Positions 26,420 to 34,309 of a stretch of 64,000 nt of DNA are shown here, one piece after another; position 1 is the first letter of the stretch; each line of letters begins with the position of its first letter. The stretch is taken from the NCBI RefSeq assembly GCF_900188395.1, contig NZ_FZOB01000002.1, positions 62,001-126,000 of the forward strand, given 5' to 3'. The translations under genes and the position numbers were made by a program. The DNA is from Desulfurobacterium atlanticum. GTDB taxonomy: Bacteria; Aquificota; Aquificia; Desulfurobacteriales; Desulfurobacteriaceae. The notes below the pieces were generated by a model. It saw only the letters and a list, made by a program, of their open reading frames with translations. It made no database searches and had not been told where the DNA came from.

Positions 26420-26665
26420 ATGCTTCCGGAAGAATTTGAAGCAGCAGTGGAAAAGGTGCTTACTGACAAAGGTTTTGATCTGAAGGTTATTTTTACAGAT
26501 CTGGAGCAATGGGATGAAGCTCTTTTTATAACCCTTTCTATTCTTAATGAAAAGGAAGAAAGTTTTATAACTGTTCATGATACTTTTACAATAGAGTATC
26601 TGTTAAGCAACGGAAATGTTATAACTATCTCGTTCAGGCCTGTGCCTTTAGATTTTGATATATAG
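26420..26665 (+). CDS. Small hypothetical protein next to Pho boxes
   Basis: 81 aa, acidic, no signal or membrane segment; no family recognised. ATG 26420 is preferred over the adjacent GTG 26417 because it leaves a better distance to AGAGG. Pattern suggests an alpha/beta fold (ILNEKEESFITVHDTFTIEYLLSNGNVITISFR). It lies 12 bases before suhB and directly after the TTAACA cluster, so it may be a phosphate-responsive gene. Confidence 0.55.
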   Translation: MLPEEFEAAVEKVLTDKGFDLKVIFTDLEQWDEALFITLSILNEKEESFITVHDTFTIEYLLSNGNVITISFRPVPLDFDI

Positions 26666-26677
26666 TGAGAGGTGGTA

Positions 26678-27463
26678 ATGGAAATAGTTGATGTGGCGGT
26701 GAAGGCGGCAGAGAGAGCTTCAGAGATTCTGAAAAAATATCATAATGAACTTAAAAGTTTTGAAGTGGAATTAAAGGCTAAAAACGATTATGTAACAAAA
26801 GCTGACACGGAGGCGGAGAAAGCTATAATTGAGGAGATTAAAGCCTACTTTCCCGATCATTCAATAGTTGCAGAAGAGAGTGGAATTTTCACGGGAAACA
26901 GCTACAGGTGGTTTATAGATCCCCTTGATGGAACGAAAAACTTTATTCACGGTTTACCCTTCTTCTGTGTATCTATTGGCGTTATGTATAAGGATGAACT
27001 TGTAGCGGGAGTTATAAAAATTCCCTTTTTTGATGAAATTTTTACAGCTGAAAAGGGATGCGGGACTTTCAGAAACGGAGAGAAAGTAAAAGTAAGCGAA
27101 AGGAGTTTCAACGAAGGACTTTTTGCTACCGGTTTCCCTTTCAGAGGGAAAGATATGCTTGACGATTATTTACCCTGCTTTAAAGAGGTTTTTCTTAACG
27201 TATCAGGAATAAGAAGGTGTGGAGCGGCGGCAATAGATCTTGCATATACAGCCTGCGGTATATTTGACGGATTCTGGGAGTTATCTTTAAAGCCGTGGGA
27301 CATAGCAGCAGGAGTGCTGATGATAGAGGAAGCTGGAGGAATTGTTTCAGATTTTAAAGGTGGAAAAGAGTATTTAGAATCTGGAAATATCATCGGCGCA
27401 TCGGCAAAGAGTTATCAGCAGCTTTTTGCGATAGTAAACAAACATCTTGGCAGTAAATATTAA
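26678..27463 (+). CDS. suhB: Inositol-phosphate phosphatase family protein
   Basis: 261 aa. Mg/Li-sensitive phosphatase fold: first metal motif EESG, WFIDPLDGTKNFIHGLPFFCVSIG, and the second motif WDIAAGVLMIEEAGG. Substrates of family members include inositol-1-phosphate, fructose-1,6-bisphosphate and PAP, so the exact one is open. ATG 26678 is preferred to GTG 26672 because of the GAGGTGG SD. Twelve bases precede mrp. Confidence 0.9.
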   Translation: MEIVDVAVKAAERASEILKKYHNELKSFEVELKAKNDYVTKADTEAEKAIIEEIKAYFPDHSIVAEESGIFTGNSYRWFIDPLDGTKNFIHGLPFFCVSIGVMYKDELVAGVIKIPFFDEIFTAEKGCGTFRNGEKVKVSERSFNEGLFATGFPFRGKDMLDDYLPCFKEVFLNVSGIRRCGAAAIDLAYTACGIFDGFWELSLKPWDIAAGVLMIEEAGGIVSDFKGGKEYLESGNIIGASAKSYQQLFAIVNKHLGSKY

Positions 27464-27475
27464 GGAGGAAAAAAG

Positions 27476-28351
27476 ATGGATGAGAAATGCGGAACCTGCA
27501 GTCATAAAAGCACCTGTTCAGCTATGAAAGATCCGATGGATCAAAAGCTCCTTTGTAATCTCTCAAACATAAAACATAAAATTGCTATTTTAAGCGGAAA
27601 AGGTGGAGTAGGAAAAACAACTGTTGCTACAAACCTTGCTGCAGCCCTTGCAGAAAAAGGATATAAAGTTGGACTGCTTGATGCGGATATTCACGGTCCA
27701 AATGTTGCAAAGATGCTTGGAGGGGAAGGTTCAAAGCTTCACGTTAACCCTGAAACGGAACTTATAGAACCTTATGTTCCTGATGAAATTCCAAATCTTA
27801 AAATTGTAAGTATTTCGTTTCTGCTTCCCGATTCCGACCAGCCGGTTGTGTGGAGAGGTCCTTTAAAGCATCAGGCGATTAAGCAGTTTTTAGCTGAAGT
27901 TAACTGGGGAGATCTAGATTATCTGATTGTTGATCTGCCACCTGGGACAGGAGATGAGGTTTTAAGTATTACAAATCTTATTAAGCCCCTTGATGGATTT
28001 GTAATAGTGAGCACTCCACAGGAAGTTGCTCTTCTTGATACAAGAAAATCTATAAACTTCGCTAAAATGGTAAAAGTTCCGGTGCTTGGACTTATAGAGA
28101 ACATGAGCGGACTTATCTGTCCCCATTGTGGTAAACTGATAGAGATTTTTAAGAGCGGTAGTGGAGAGAAAACGGCTCAGGAGCTTGGAATAGACTTTTT
28201 AGGTAAAATCCCTATGGAGCCTAAAGTGGTGGAAGCTGGAGATTCTGGAAAGCCGGTAGTTATTGCCGAACCTGATTCTTCATCAGCAAAAGCTATAAAA
28301 GAGATAGTTGAAAAAATTATCTCCAAAATAGAAAAAGGAAAAGAGTGGTGA
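27476..28351 (+). CDS. mrp: Mrp/NBP35 family Fe-S cluster carrier ATPase
   Basis: 291 aa. P-loop [23 protein letters not shown] with the deviant Walker A of the MinD/Mrp class, the DADIHGPN switch and [16 protein letters not shown] (CxxC that bridges the cluster). An N-terminal [10 protein letters not shown] cysteine cluster extends the usual fold, as in eukaryotic NBP35-like forms. Likely delivers Fe-S clusters, which fits the multi-cluster ferredoxin two genes downstream. GGAGG SD before ATG 27476. Confidence 0.95.
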   Translation: MDEKCGTCSHKSTCSAMKDPMDQKLLCNLSNIKHKIAILSGKGGVGKTTVATNLAAALAEKGYKVGLLDADIHGPNVAKMLGGEGSKLHVNPETELIEPYVPDEIPNLKIVSISFLLPDSDQPVVWRGPLKHQAIKQFLAEVNWGDLDYLIVDLPPGTGDEVLSITNLIKPLDGFVIVSTPQEVALLDTRKSINFAKMVKVPVLGLIENMSGLICPHCGKLIEIFKSGSGEKTAQELGIDFLGKIPMEPKVVEAGDSGKPVVIAEPDSSSAKAIKEIVEKIISKIEKGKEW

Positions 28352-28494
28352 GAATAGATAAAAAAACAGGAGCGGCTCTGCTGCTCCTTATTCTTTCAAT
28401 AAGTTTTATCTTTATAGGTGTTAAAAGCAGGCAGTGGTGGTATGTTTACAAAAACGGGAAGATTCTGTGTCTTTCCTGCATAGGAATTGAATGA
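28348..28494 (+). CDS. 48-aa membrane peptide with CxxC
   Basis: GTG 28348 overlaps the mrp stop (GTGGTGA), and its TGA overlaps the ATGATG start of the next gene, so it is coupled on both sides. One transmembrane helix ([16 protein letters not shown]) is followed by a short tail [19 protein letters not shown]. The CxxC lies just beyond the membrane, probably outside, and could be a redox or metal site that serves the Fe-S membrane protein encoded next. I know no named family. Confidence 0.7.
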   Translation: MRIDKKTGAALLLLILSISFIFIGVKSRQWWYVYKNGKILCLSCIGIE

Positions 28495-29333
28495 TGAAAA
28501 TTCCTTTTTATAAACACAGAAAGTTTTATGAAGCGATAACAACGATAATTTCAAATTTTGCACTCTGGAACTTTTTTACAGGAAGGCTTTACACCGGGAT
28601 TTTGAAAGCCATTCCATTTCCTATTATGAACTGCTACGCCTGTCCTGCATCTGTATTTTCCTGCCCTATAGGAACTTTATCTCACATGATGGTAATGGCA
28701 AAGTTTCCCTTTTATACCCTTGGAATTCTTACATCTGTTTCCATACCTTTTGGAAGATTTATATGTGGATGGATTTGCCCTTTCGGTTTCTTTCAGGATA
28801 TGCTTTACAAAGTCAGAACAAAAAAATTTAAAATGCCGAAAAAATTGGAGTATTTTAAATACTTAATGTTGATTTTCCCCGTTCTACTTCTCCCATTCAT
28901 ATGCAAAAAACATCTTTTCTGTATGATTTGTCCTGTTGGAACTGTTGAGGCAGGTATTTACTGGGTTGGTTTTCATGAAAATATAAGGAGAATGGCAGGG
29001 TGGCTTTTTAACTTTAAAGTGCTTGTAGCAGTTTTAATTGTTGCTGGAAGTGTTTTTACAAAAAGACCGTTCTGCAGATTTTTCTGTCCCCTCGGGGCGT
29101 TCTTCTCCCTTTTCAACAAGATTTCACCTATAGAGTTTACTCATGACAAACATCTATGCACAAAGTGTAATCACTGTCAGGATGTGTGTCCTGTTGACCA
29201 CAAAATTTATGAAGACCCGAATAGTCCATCGTGTATAAGATGTCTTAACTGTATAAGGGAGTGCAAAGCTCTTGATATTAAATATCCCTCCCTGTTTTCA
29301 GATATTGGGAAGTTTCAAAACTCATCAAAGTAA
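28491..29333 (+). CDS. NapH/MauN-like polyferredoxin membrane protein
   Basis: 280 aa. Four or five transmembrane helices carry cysteine motifs CYACPASVFSCPIG, CGWICPFGFFQD, CMICPVGT and CRFFCPLG, typical of NapH-type quinol-oxidising ferredoxin proteins. Two classic 4Fe-4S motifs follow at the C-terminus (CTKCNHCQDVCP and CIRCLNCIREC). Probably passes electrons between the quinone pool and a periplasmic enzyme. No partner reductase is adjacent except the CxxC peptide. Its 3' end overlaps the convergent spoVG gene by 19 bases. Confidence 0.85.
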   Translation: MMKIPFYKHRKFYEAITTIISNFALWNFFTGRLYTGILKAIPFPIMNCYACPASVFSCPIGTLSHMMVMAKFPFYTLGILTSVSIPFGRFICGWICPFGFFQDMLYKVRTKKFKMPKKLEYFKYLMLIFPVLLLPFICKKHLFCMICPVGTVEAGIYWVGFHENIRRMAGWLFNFKVLVAVLIVAGSVFTKRPFCRFFCPLGAFFSLFNKISPIEFTHDKHLCTKCNHCQDVCPVDHKIYEDPNSPSCIRCLNCIRECKALDIKYPSLFSDIGKFQNSSK

Positions 29334-29608
29334 AAATCGTACTTTTTAAGTTCCTCTTCAAACTTATCAAGAATTTTTCTGCGAATATGAGCATAAAGGT
29401 CTTTATTTTCCACTTCAACAACAGGAACAAATTCTCCATTTCTCGTTTTCCGTGTTGGCATCTGAATAAAATAACCTTTATTTGACTCTATTATCTTTAT
29501 ATCTTTTATTTTTAGAATTCCATTAATTGTGATTTCTGCTACAGCTTTTACATTACCGCCTATAGAGGAGGTGTCAAAAGGGTATATCTTTACATCTGTA
29601 ACCTCCAT
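29315..29608 (-). CDS. spoVG: SpoVG family RNA/DNA-binding regulator
   Basis: About 97 aa from ATG 29608 (MEVTDVKIY), the start used by the family. A TTG at 29623 would add five residues. The conserved strand VTDVKIYPFD, then KAVAEITINGILKIKDIKIIE, GYFIQMPTRKTRNGEFVPVV are SpoVG hallmarks. In Firmicutes it is a site-specific nucleic-acid-binding regulator; its role here is inferred only. It lies 42 bases after the DUF104-like gene on the same strand. Confidence 0.85.
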   Translation of the reverse strand: MEVTDVKIYPFDTSSIGGNVKAVAEITINGILKIKDIKIIESNKGYFIQMPTRKTRNGEFVPVVEVENKDLYAHIRRKILDKFEEELKKYDFYFDEF

Positions 29609-29650
29609 GTCCATAACGGGCAATCTTTCAAGGACTTTCCTGTTCAGTTT

Positions 29651-30106
29651 TTACCCCCTAAGTAGTGAAATTCCGTTCTCTATCTGATAAAAAATCTCTC
29701 TATCAAAATCTTTCCACCGCTTAAGGCGTTTTTTTGATATAACCTGTATCGGTAGAAAAACCCCTGTTGTCTGGTAAATTCCATAACCGGTTTCCATTAT
29801 AGGCTTTAAAAATCCTGCTTCATCGTTTTCAAGGATAACAACGATCTCGTAATCATCGTCCCGATTTATAAGCTTAACCTCTTCAGGAATTACAACCGAT
29901 GTAATTTTTTCAATAAATGACTTTAGAGCCCTTTTAAACTCTTCATCTTTATTAACAATGTCCCACCAGTGGGGAAGTTTTTCTGTTATATTTTTTTCTG
30001 AATATACAACTATTCCTTCTGTTCCTTCAGGGATAGAAACAGGTTCTAAAGGAACAAAAACGCCGTCTTTGAAGATAACTTTTACGGAAATTAAGCCTTT
30101 CTCCAT
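29651..30106 (-). CDS. DUF104-like N-terminus with unidentified C-terminal domain
   Basis: 151 aa from ATG 30106, which follows GAGG (a TTG at 30118 is less likely). Residues ~6-35 read VKVIFKDGVFVPLEPVSIPEGTEGIVVY, the pattern of AF2212/DUF104 antitoxin-like proteins. The C-terminal half (YEIVVILENDEAGFLKP to FYQIENGISLLRG) resembles the end of minimal nucleotidyltransferase (MNT) proteins, but the GSxxRG catalytic motif is missing. No toxin gene is adjacent. A fusion or a degenerate toxin-antitoxin relic are both possible. Confidence 0.55.
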   Translation of the reverse strand: MEKGLISVKVIFKDGVFVPLEPVSIPEGTEGIVVYSEKNITEKLPHWWDIVNKDEEFKRALKSFIEKITSVVIPEEVKLINRDDDYEIVVILENDEAGFLKPIMETGYGIYQTTGVFLPIQVISKKRLKRWKDFDREIFYQIENGISLLRG

Positions 30107-30175
30107 TTTAAACCTCAAAAGGTTGTTGGTAATGTTAAAATATAACCCAAAAAGATATTAGCGGAGGTAGAAAAG

Positions 30176-30754
30176 ATGAAAGTTTTGGGGATTAACGGTT
30201 CTCACAGAAAAGGTTCAACGTTAAAACTTCTTGAAGTAGCATTTAATGAGATAGATGAGAAAATAGAGAAGGAGATAATCTCCCTTTCAGATTATGAAAT
30301 AGGATATTGTAAACTCTGCGGTGCGTGTAAAAAGAACGGGGGTATTTGCGTTTTAAAGGATGGTTTTCAGGAAATTTCTGAAAAGATGAAAAGTGCAGAT
30401 TTTATCATTATCGGTTCTCCAGTCTATTTTGGTTCTGTAAGCGGAAAACTTAAATCTCTTTTTGACCGCTCAAGAGCCTTAAGAGTCAACTGGGAACTTA
30501 AAAATAAATTCTGCGGAGGTATTGCAGTAGGAGCTACAATTCACGGTGGGCAGGAACACACACTTCAGGCGATTCACAGCTGGGCATTGATTCACGGAAT
30601 GGTAGTTATAGGAGACACATCACCTACAGCTCATTTTGGTGGAGCGGCAGTGGCAAAGCAGAAAGATGAAAATTTTGAGTTTAATCCCGAAGGTGTTGAA
30701 ACGGTGAAAAGTCTTGGAAGACACATTAACGAAATAGCGGCAATGTTGAAATAA
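30176..30754 (+). CDS. Flavodoxin-like NAD(P)H-dependent FMN reductase / iron-sulfur flavoprotein
   Basis: 192 aa. N-terminal FMN loop GINGSHRKGSTLKLLE (residues 5-20), a compact cysteine cluster CKLCGACKKNGGIC (residues ~46-59) as in iron-sulfur flavoproteins, and GSPVYFGSVSGKLKSLFDRS. Likely an electron-transfer flavoprotein of the anaerobic oxygen-defence or redox type. AGCGGAGG SD before ATG 30176. The Calp-type genes follow after 31 bases on the same strand. Confidence 0.85.
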   Translation: MKVLGINGSHRKGSTLKLLEVAFNEIDEKIEKEIISLSDYEIGYCKLCGACKKNGGICVLKDGFQEISEKMKSADFIIIGSPVYFGSVSGKLKSLFDRSRALRVNWELKNKFCGGIAVGATIHGGQEHTLQAIHSWALIHGMVVIGDTSPTAHFGGAAVAKQKDENFEFNPEGVETVKSLGRHINEIAAMLK

Positions 30755-30785
30755 TCAATGTTAAAATGGGAAAGGAATAGAAAAT

Positions 30786-31247
30786 ATGAAACTTTACGAA
30801 GAAAATTTAAAACAGATATACAGGTCTCTTTTTGAAAACGAACTTAAGGCTTCTCCAGATGAGTTGTGCAGGGATGCTCCCTGTCTTTTTCTTACACTTA
30901 ACCTTCCTGCTGTTTCGTCAATGTTGAGGGTTGACCTTGGGATAAGGAGGGGAAGGAAAAAGAGACCTTTGATAACTTTCAGAAAAGTTAAAGGAAGATT
31001 TAAAGTTATTTTTTTGACAACTCAAAAGTCCAACTTTTTTGGGATTTCTCTTGAAAGGATTCCAATTGAAAAGTGTTCAAAATTCAAGTGTCGTGAAGAT
31101 TTCACATTCAGAAAAGAGTGCTACAAATTTGTTTATGTTGATAGAAGAAATGGGGAAGTGAGGGAGTGTTTTTTCATTCCAGAACATATTTTGATGGATG
31201 AATCACTTTTTAAACTTTGTGGCAAATGCGAGGATTTTGATGGTTAA
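30786..31247 (+). CDS. Cysteine-rich protein coupled to the CalpS-like sigma factor
   Basis: 153 aa, no named family. Ten cysteines, several in pairs: CRDAPC, CSKFKC, LCGKC. The middle reads KKRPLITFRKVKGRFKVIFLTTQKS, a layout reminiscent of MazF/PemK-type barrels (RP followed by a strand and LTT), then a YKFVYVDRRN strand and IPEHIL. Its last codons overlap the sigma-like gene (ATGGTTAA at 31240-31247), so the two are translationally coupled. It could be a toxin-like effector, a zinc protein or a partner of CalpS. It heads the putative Calp operon. Confidence 0.55.
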   Translation: MKLYEENLKQIYRSLFENELKASPDELCRDAPCLFLTLNLPAVSSMLRVDLGIRRGRKKRPLITFRKVKGRFKVIFLTTQKSNFFGISLERIPIEKCSKFKCREDFTFRKECYKFVYVDRRNGEVRECFFIPEHILMDESLFKLCGKCEDFDG

Positions 31248-31854
31248 AAATTTAAAAAGCATCCTTTTTCCGGAGATAGACAAAGAAAAGTTAAGAGAGA
31301 TAGCTGGAAAAATTGCAGGAACGCTTATTAAAAGGTTTAGTGAGTATGAAAAACATCTTTTGAAAGAACAGTTTGGTGATATTACATCCGAAGTATTGGA
31401 GTCGGAAGTTGTAAGAATTATTCTTGAAAAACGTCAAAAACTTCAGGATAGAGAGGAAGTTTCTTTTAGCTTTTTATATACAATCGTAAAAAATAAGCTC
31501 ATAGACGAATATGTAAAGAAAAAGACGGTAACGGGCAGTGAACCTATTGAAGCGGATGTTTTTAAAGAGGATGTTAACTATGTGAGGAAAATTTTTATTC
31601 TTGAACTTGTAGAAATAGTTAAAGAAAATTTTTCAGAAAGGGAGCTTGAAATCCTATGCTGGGTTATTTCAAAAGAAAGGAAAGAGGAGAGTGGCTTTTT
31701 AAAGGAAATGAGTCAAAATGCGAAATATAAAGCCTGGAGCAGATTGAAACCAAAACTTTCTGATGTGTTTAAAAATTGTGGAGGAGTGAACGAAGAGGAA
31801 TTTTTCCTTTTTTGTGAAATTTTTATGTCAGAGATTTGCAGTAGGTTTCGTTAA
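31240..31854 (+). CDS. ECF-sigma-like protein, candidate CalpS
   Basis: 204 aa from ATG 31240; an ATG at 31198 would run 50 bases into the previous gene. Region 2-like helices: DITSEVLESEVVRIIL and FSFLYTIVKNKLIDEYVKKK (compare the sigma-2.2/2.3 pattern of ECF factors). Region 4-like: FSERELEILCWVIS then a helix-turn-helix-like MSQNAKYKAWSRLKPKL. In the characterised Calp system, CalpS is an ECF-like sigma factor held inactive by CalpT and freed when CalpL cleaves CalpT. The position before the MazF-like and Lon-SAVED genes supports the assignment. Confidence 0.7.
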   Translation: MVKNLKSILFPEIDKEKLREIAGKIAGTLIKRFSEYEKHLLKEQFGDITSEVLESEVVRIILEKRQKLQDREEVSFSFLYTIVKNKLIDEYVKKKTVTGSEPIEADVFKEDVNYVRKIFILELVEIVKENFSERELEILCWVISKERKEESGFLKEMSQNAKYKAWSRLKPKLSDVFKNCGGVNEEEFFLFCEIFMSEICSRFR

Positions 31855-31956
31855 TTAGTATTAAAGAAAATGGAAAGGATATTTTTAGAGGATTCATTAT
31901 AAGGATTACACGGCTTTTAAATTACCGTTTTAGTTTTACTAACGTGAGAGAGGGAT
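31855..31956 (+). promoter_or_regulatory. Spacer between calpS- and calpT-like genes
   Basis: 102 bases, the only real gap in the operon. It is AT-rich, with no clear sigma-70 promoter. GAGAGAGGG provides the SD of the next gene. It is a reasonable place for an internal promoter, possibly one read by the sigma factor itself, but nothing in the sequence proves this. Confidence 0.25.
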
Positions 31957-32778
31957 ATGATGGTATTTTTAAAGGATTTACTGGAAGATTATGTGGAAAA
32001 TTCAGGAATAAAATTGATAGTTAAAGATGGTATTGATGTAAAAGATTCCAATATAGAAGAAGGAACAGTTTTTGAGATAGAAACAGAGAAAAACCCTATT
32101 CTTGTCGCTGTTATAAATGCAGGAGAGCTTAACGAGGTTGTTCTTATGTCCTACCAGTATGAGTTTGCTACAGAGAATGACCTTATAATTCACTTTGAAC
32201 ACCCTCTAAGAGATGTGTGGATGCTTGAAGGTGATTTTGTTTTTTACCTTTCTGAGGGGTTTCTCAAGAGATGCACTCCAGTTGGAAAAATTCCAGAGGA
32301 AGCACTGAAAAAAATGAAAAAATTTTTAGAAGATGATGATTACTATTTTGACAAAACAGAAAGTGGGGTTGGGAGAAATCTACCTATTAAAGTAGCTTTC
32401 AAGAAGTTTGAGGCGGAAAGGACAAAAGCTCTCCTTGGAGAACTTCTGACAAAGATTGATCAGGAAGAAGAATCTTCCATTCCAAAAGTTTTAACCTTTT
32501 TTGTGGAAGAAAATGTAGAACTTCCAGCAGCTGCAAAATTGGAAAAAACAGCTGTTGAAATGGCAGATTATCTTTTGTTTAAAGAAGATTCACATACAGT
32601 AAAGGTAAAAGTTATTAATCCAAAGCTTATAAATAGAGAAGCTAAAATTAAGCTTGGAAGCACTGAACTTGAAATTTCTGCTCTCCCTGAAGAGTTTCGG
32701 ATCGTACTACAAAATCCTGTAAACCTTGAAGCTTTTTCAAAGATATTGGAAATTGAGGTTGATGATGAGCTGGGTTGA
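31957..32778 (+). CDS. MazF-homologue-like protein, candidate CalpT
   Basis: 273 aa. Residues ~35-125 have a MazF/Kid barrel layout: EEGTVFEIETEKNPILVAVI, strands, then FLKRCTPVGKIPEEALKKMKKFL at the typical MazF C-terminal helix. A flexible acidic linker (DQEEESS) leads to LPAAAKLEK at residues 189-197, then an 80-residue C-terminal domain. I recall the characterised CalpT being cut by CalpL into roughly 23- and 10-kDa pieces; a cut in the Ala run here would give about 22 and 9 kDa. The stop lies 13 bases inside the CalpL-like gene. Assignment by size, fold impression and context. Confidence 0.65.
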   Translation: MMVFLKDLLEDYVENSGIKLIVKDGIDVKDSNIEEGTVFEIETEKNPILVAVINAGELNEVVLMSYQYEFATENDLIIHFEHPLRDVWMLEGDFVFYLSEGFLKRCTPVGKIPEEALKKMKKFLEDDDYYFDKTESGVGRNLPIKVAFKKFEAERTKALLGELLTKIDQEEESSIPKVLTFFVEENVELPAAAKLEKTAVEMADYLLFKEDSHTVKVKVINPKLINREAKIKLGSTELEISALPEEFRIVLQNPVNLEAFSKILEIEVDDELG

Positions 32779-34222
32779 TCTATATAGGGATGGAAAACTA
32801 AGAGAGGATGAAGCTTTAAAGCTTGTAGAAAGTGGAGAGATTGGGGAAAAGGATCTTAGTGAACTCTTAATACTTTCAAAGGAGAAAAAGTTACCTATTA
32901 GAATTCAAACTGCTCTATTCTTTGCAATTAGACAGTTTGCCCATTTGAAACAGCTGGAAATAATATCTGAAATTTTAAATGTATCTATCAGCTCAGCAGA
33001 AGCTTTCGTTAACAATCAGATAGTACAGGCCTATTTTCCAATAGTTTCTGAAGATGGAAACGGTGACATTGTAACAGCCTTTGTTGTTCCGCTCCCATCT
33101 GGATTGATCAACTTTTCCCACATACCAGATGAAAAACTGTTGCCAATTGTAAAATCTACAGGAAAAGGGATAGCTGTCGCTTTTACTCACGATTTCTGTC
33201 AGGAATCGTTTATGCTTTCTGTTTGTGCTGCTCTTATTTCGGAAATAGACATAACTTACCTTGCATTTACAGGGAGAGTTGACAGTTTCGGTAATGTTTT
33301 AACGGTTAACAATATAGGTCAGAAAGAAGTTATATCCAGAAAATCCGGAAAAATCCTTATCACGCCAGAAGATGTAAACCATCTAAGTTTATTGAAAAAG
33401 CACCTTGGAAAGTCTCTGGATTTACCGTTTCCTGTTGTAATTGGAAAGCCTGAAACCGCTGTTGATCTTTTTTTTAAAAGCTTTTCGGAGAAAACAGGAA
33501 TCCAGCCTGACCTTTTAGCCAAGATTTACAAAATAGATAAAGCAGTAATGGGAATACACATGTCTGAAAGAATAGAGAACAGTCCGGAAGTATTCCACAA
33601 GATTATAGACACGGCGAAAGAAAATCTTGCTGAAATTTACAGGAAGATTCCACAGGCAACGGTTCATATAACAGGCACTATATCAACTGTTATGTTTGGA
33701 ATTGGTGTTGCTTTTGGAATAAGAAGAAGATTTATTCTTCACCATTTTCAGGATGGACAGTATATTCCTGTCATTGAAACGAGTAGAAGTTTAAAAGAGA
33801 TAAAAGAAAAACTGACTTACGTGAAGACAAAAAAATTGAAAGACGGAACTGAAAATGAATTAGTGCTTATACTTCATATTGCCAGTCACAATCCTGTAAG
33901 CACTGTAATGGATTTTTCAGATAAAAAGCTTAAAAATATGCCTGTTTATACCATCACTTTGAAAGATAGTCTTGGAAATCTTCCAATTGATGGGAAACTC
34001 TGGACAGAGATCTCTTCAGAAATCTATTCAGAAATAAACAGACTGAGGTTGAAGGAGAAAGTTAAGAGATTTCACATATTTTTAAGTGTTCCCTGTCCGA
34101 TAGCTTTTACGGTGGGAGCAGCATCGGGACATTTCATTCCTGCAACAGTATATAACTATCATTTTACAGAAGATATTTACAAACCTGTGATAAACACAGA
34201 AAAGATAGAAAATCCGTTTTAA
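32765..34222 (+). CDS. Lon protease-SAVED fusion, candidate CalpL
   Basis: 485 aa from ATG 32765 (GAGG six bases upstream); 32726 would give 13 more residues without an SD. Helical N-terminus, then a Lon-type proteolytic domain: VAFTHDFCQESFMLSVCAAL with candidate nucleophile Ser148, AFTGRVDSFGNVLTVNNIGQKEVI with candidate Lys187. Their spacing of 39 resembles Lon dyads (S679/K722 in E. coli). The C-terminal ~200 residues end FHIFLSVPCPIAFTVGAASG, the SAVED sensor signature for cyclic oligonucleotides. Known CalpL is activated by cA4 and cleaves CalpT. It immediately precedes cas10. Confidence 0.8.
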   Translation: MSWVDLYRDGKLREDEALKLVESGEIGEKDLSELLILSKEKKLPIRIQTALFFAIRQFAHLKQLEIISEILNVSISSAEAFVNNQIVQAYFPIVSEDGNGDIVTAFVVPLPSGLINFSHIPDEKLLPIVKSTGKGIAVAFTHDFCQESFMLSVCAALISEIDITYLAFTGRVDSFGNVLTVNNIGQKEVISRKSGKILITPEDVNHLSLLKKHLGKSLDLPFPVVIGKPETAVDLFFKSFSEKTGIQPDLLAKIYKIDKAVMGIHMSERIENSPEVFHKIIDTAKENLAEIYRKIPQATVHITGTISTVMFGIGVAFGIRRRFILHHFQDGQYIPVIETSRSLKEIKEKLTYVKTKKLKDGTENELVLILHIASHNPVSTVMDFSDKKLKNMPVYTITLKDSLGNLPIDGKLWTEISSEIYSEINRLRLKEKVKRFHIFLSVPCPIAFTVGAASGHFIPATVYNYHFTEDIYKPVINTEKIENPF

Positions 34223-34309
34223 AACTGTCAAAAATTTGAAATGCTATTCGTTCATCTAAGATGAAAACGGATTTTTGATACAATTTTAAACCAAAAAGGG
34301 GTTTAAATA
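34223..34309 (+). promoter_or_regulatory. Likely promoter region of the csm operon
   Basis: 87 bases between the CalpL-like gene and cas10. GATACAAT at about 34277-34284 could be a -10, and AAAGGGG near 34297 is the SD. No terminator hairpin is seen, so read-through from the Calp operon is also possible. Confidence 0.35.

Noticed and set aside
34230-34246. TTTGAAATGCTATTC resembling the start of the CRISPR repeat before cas10
   Set aside because: Only about 11 scattered matches without the rest of the repeat; likely chance in AT-rich DNA.
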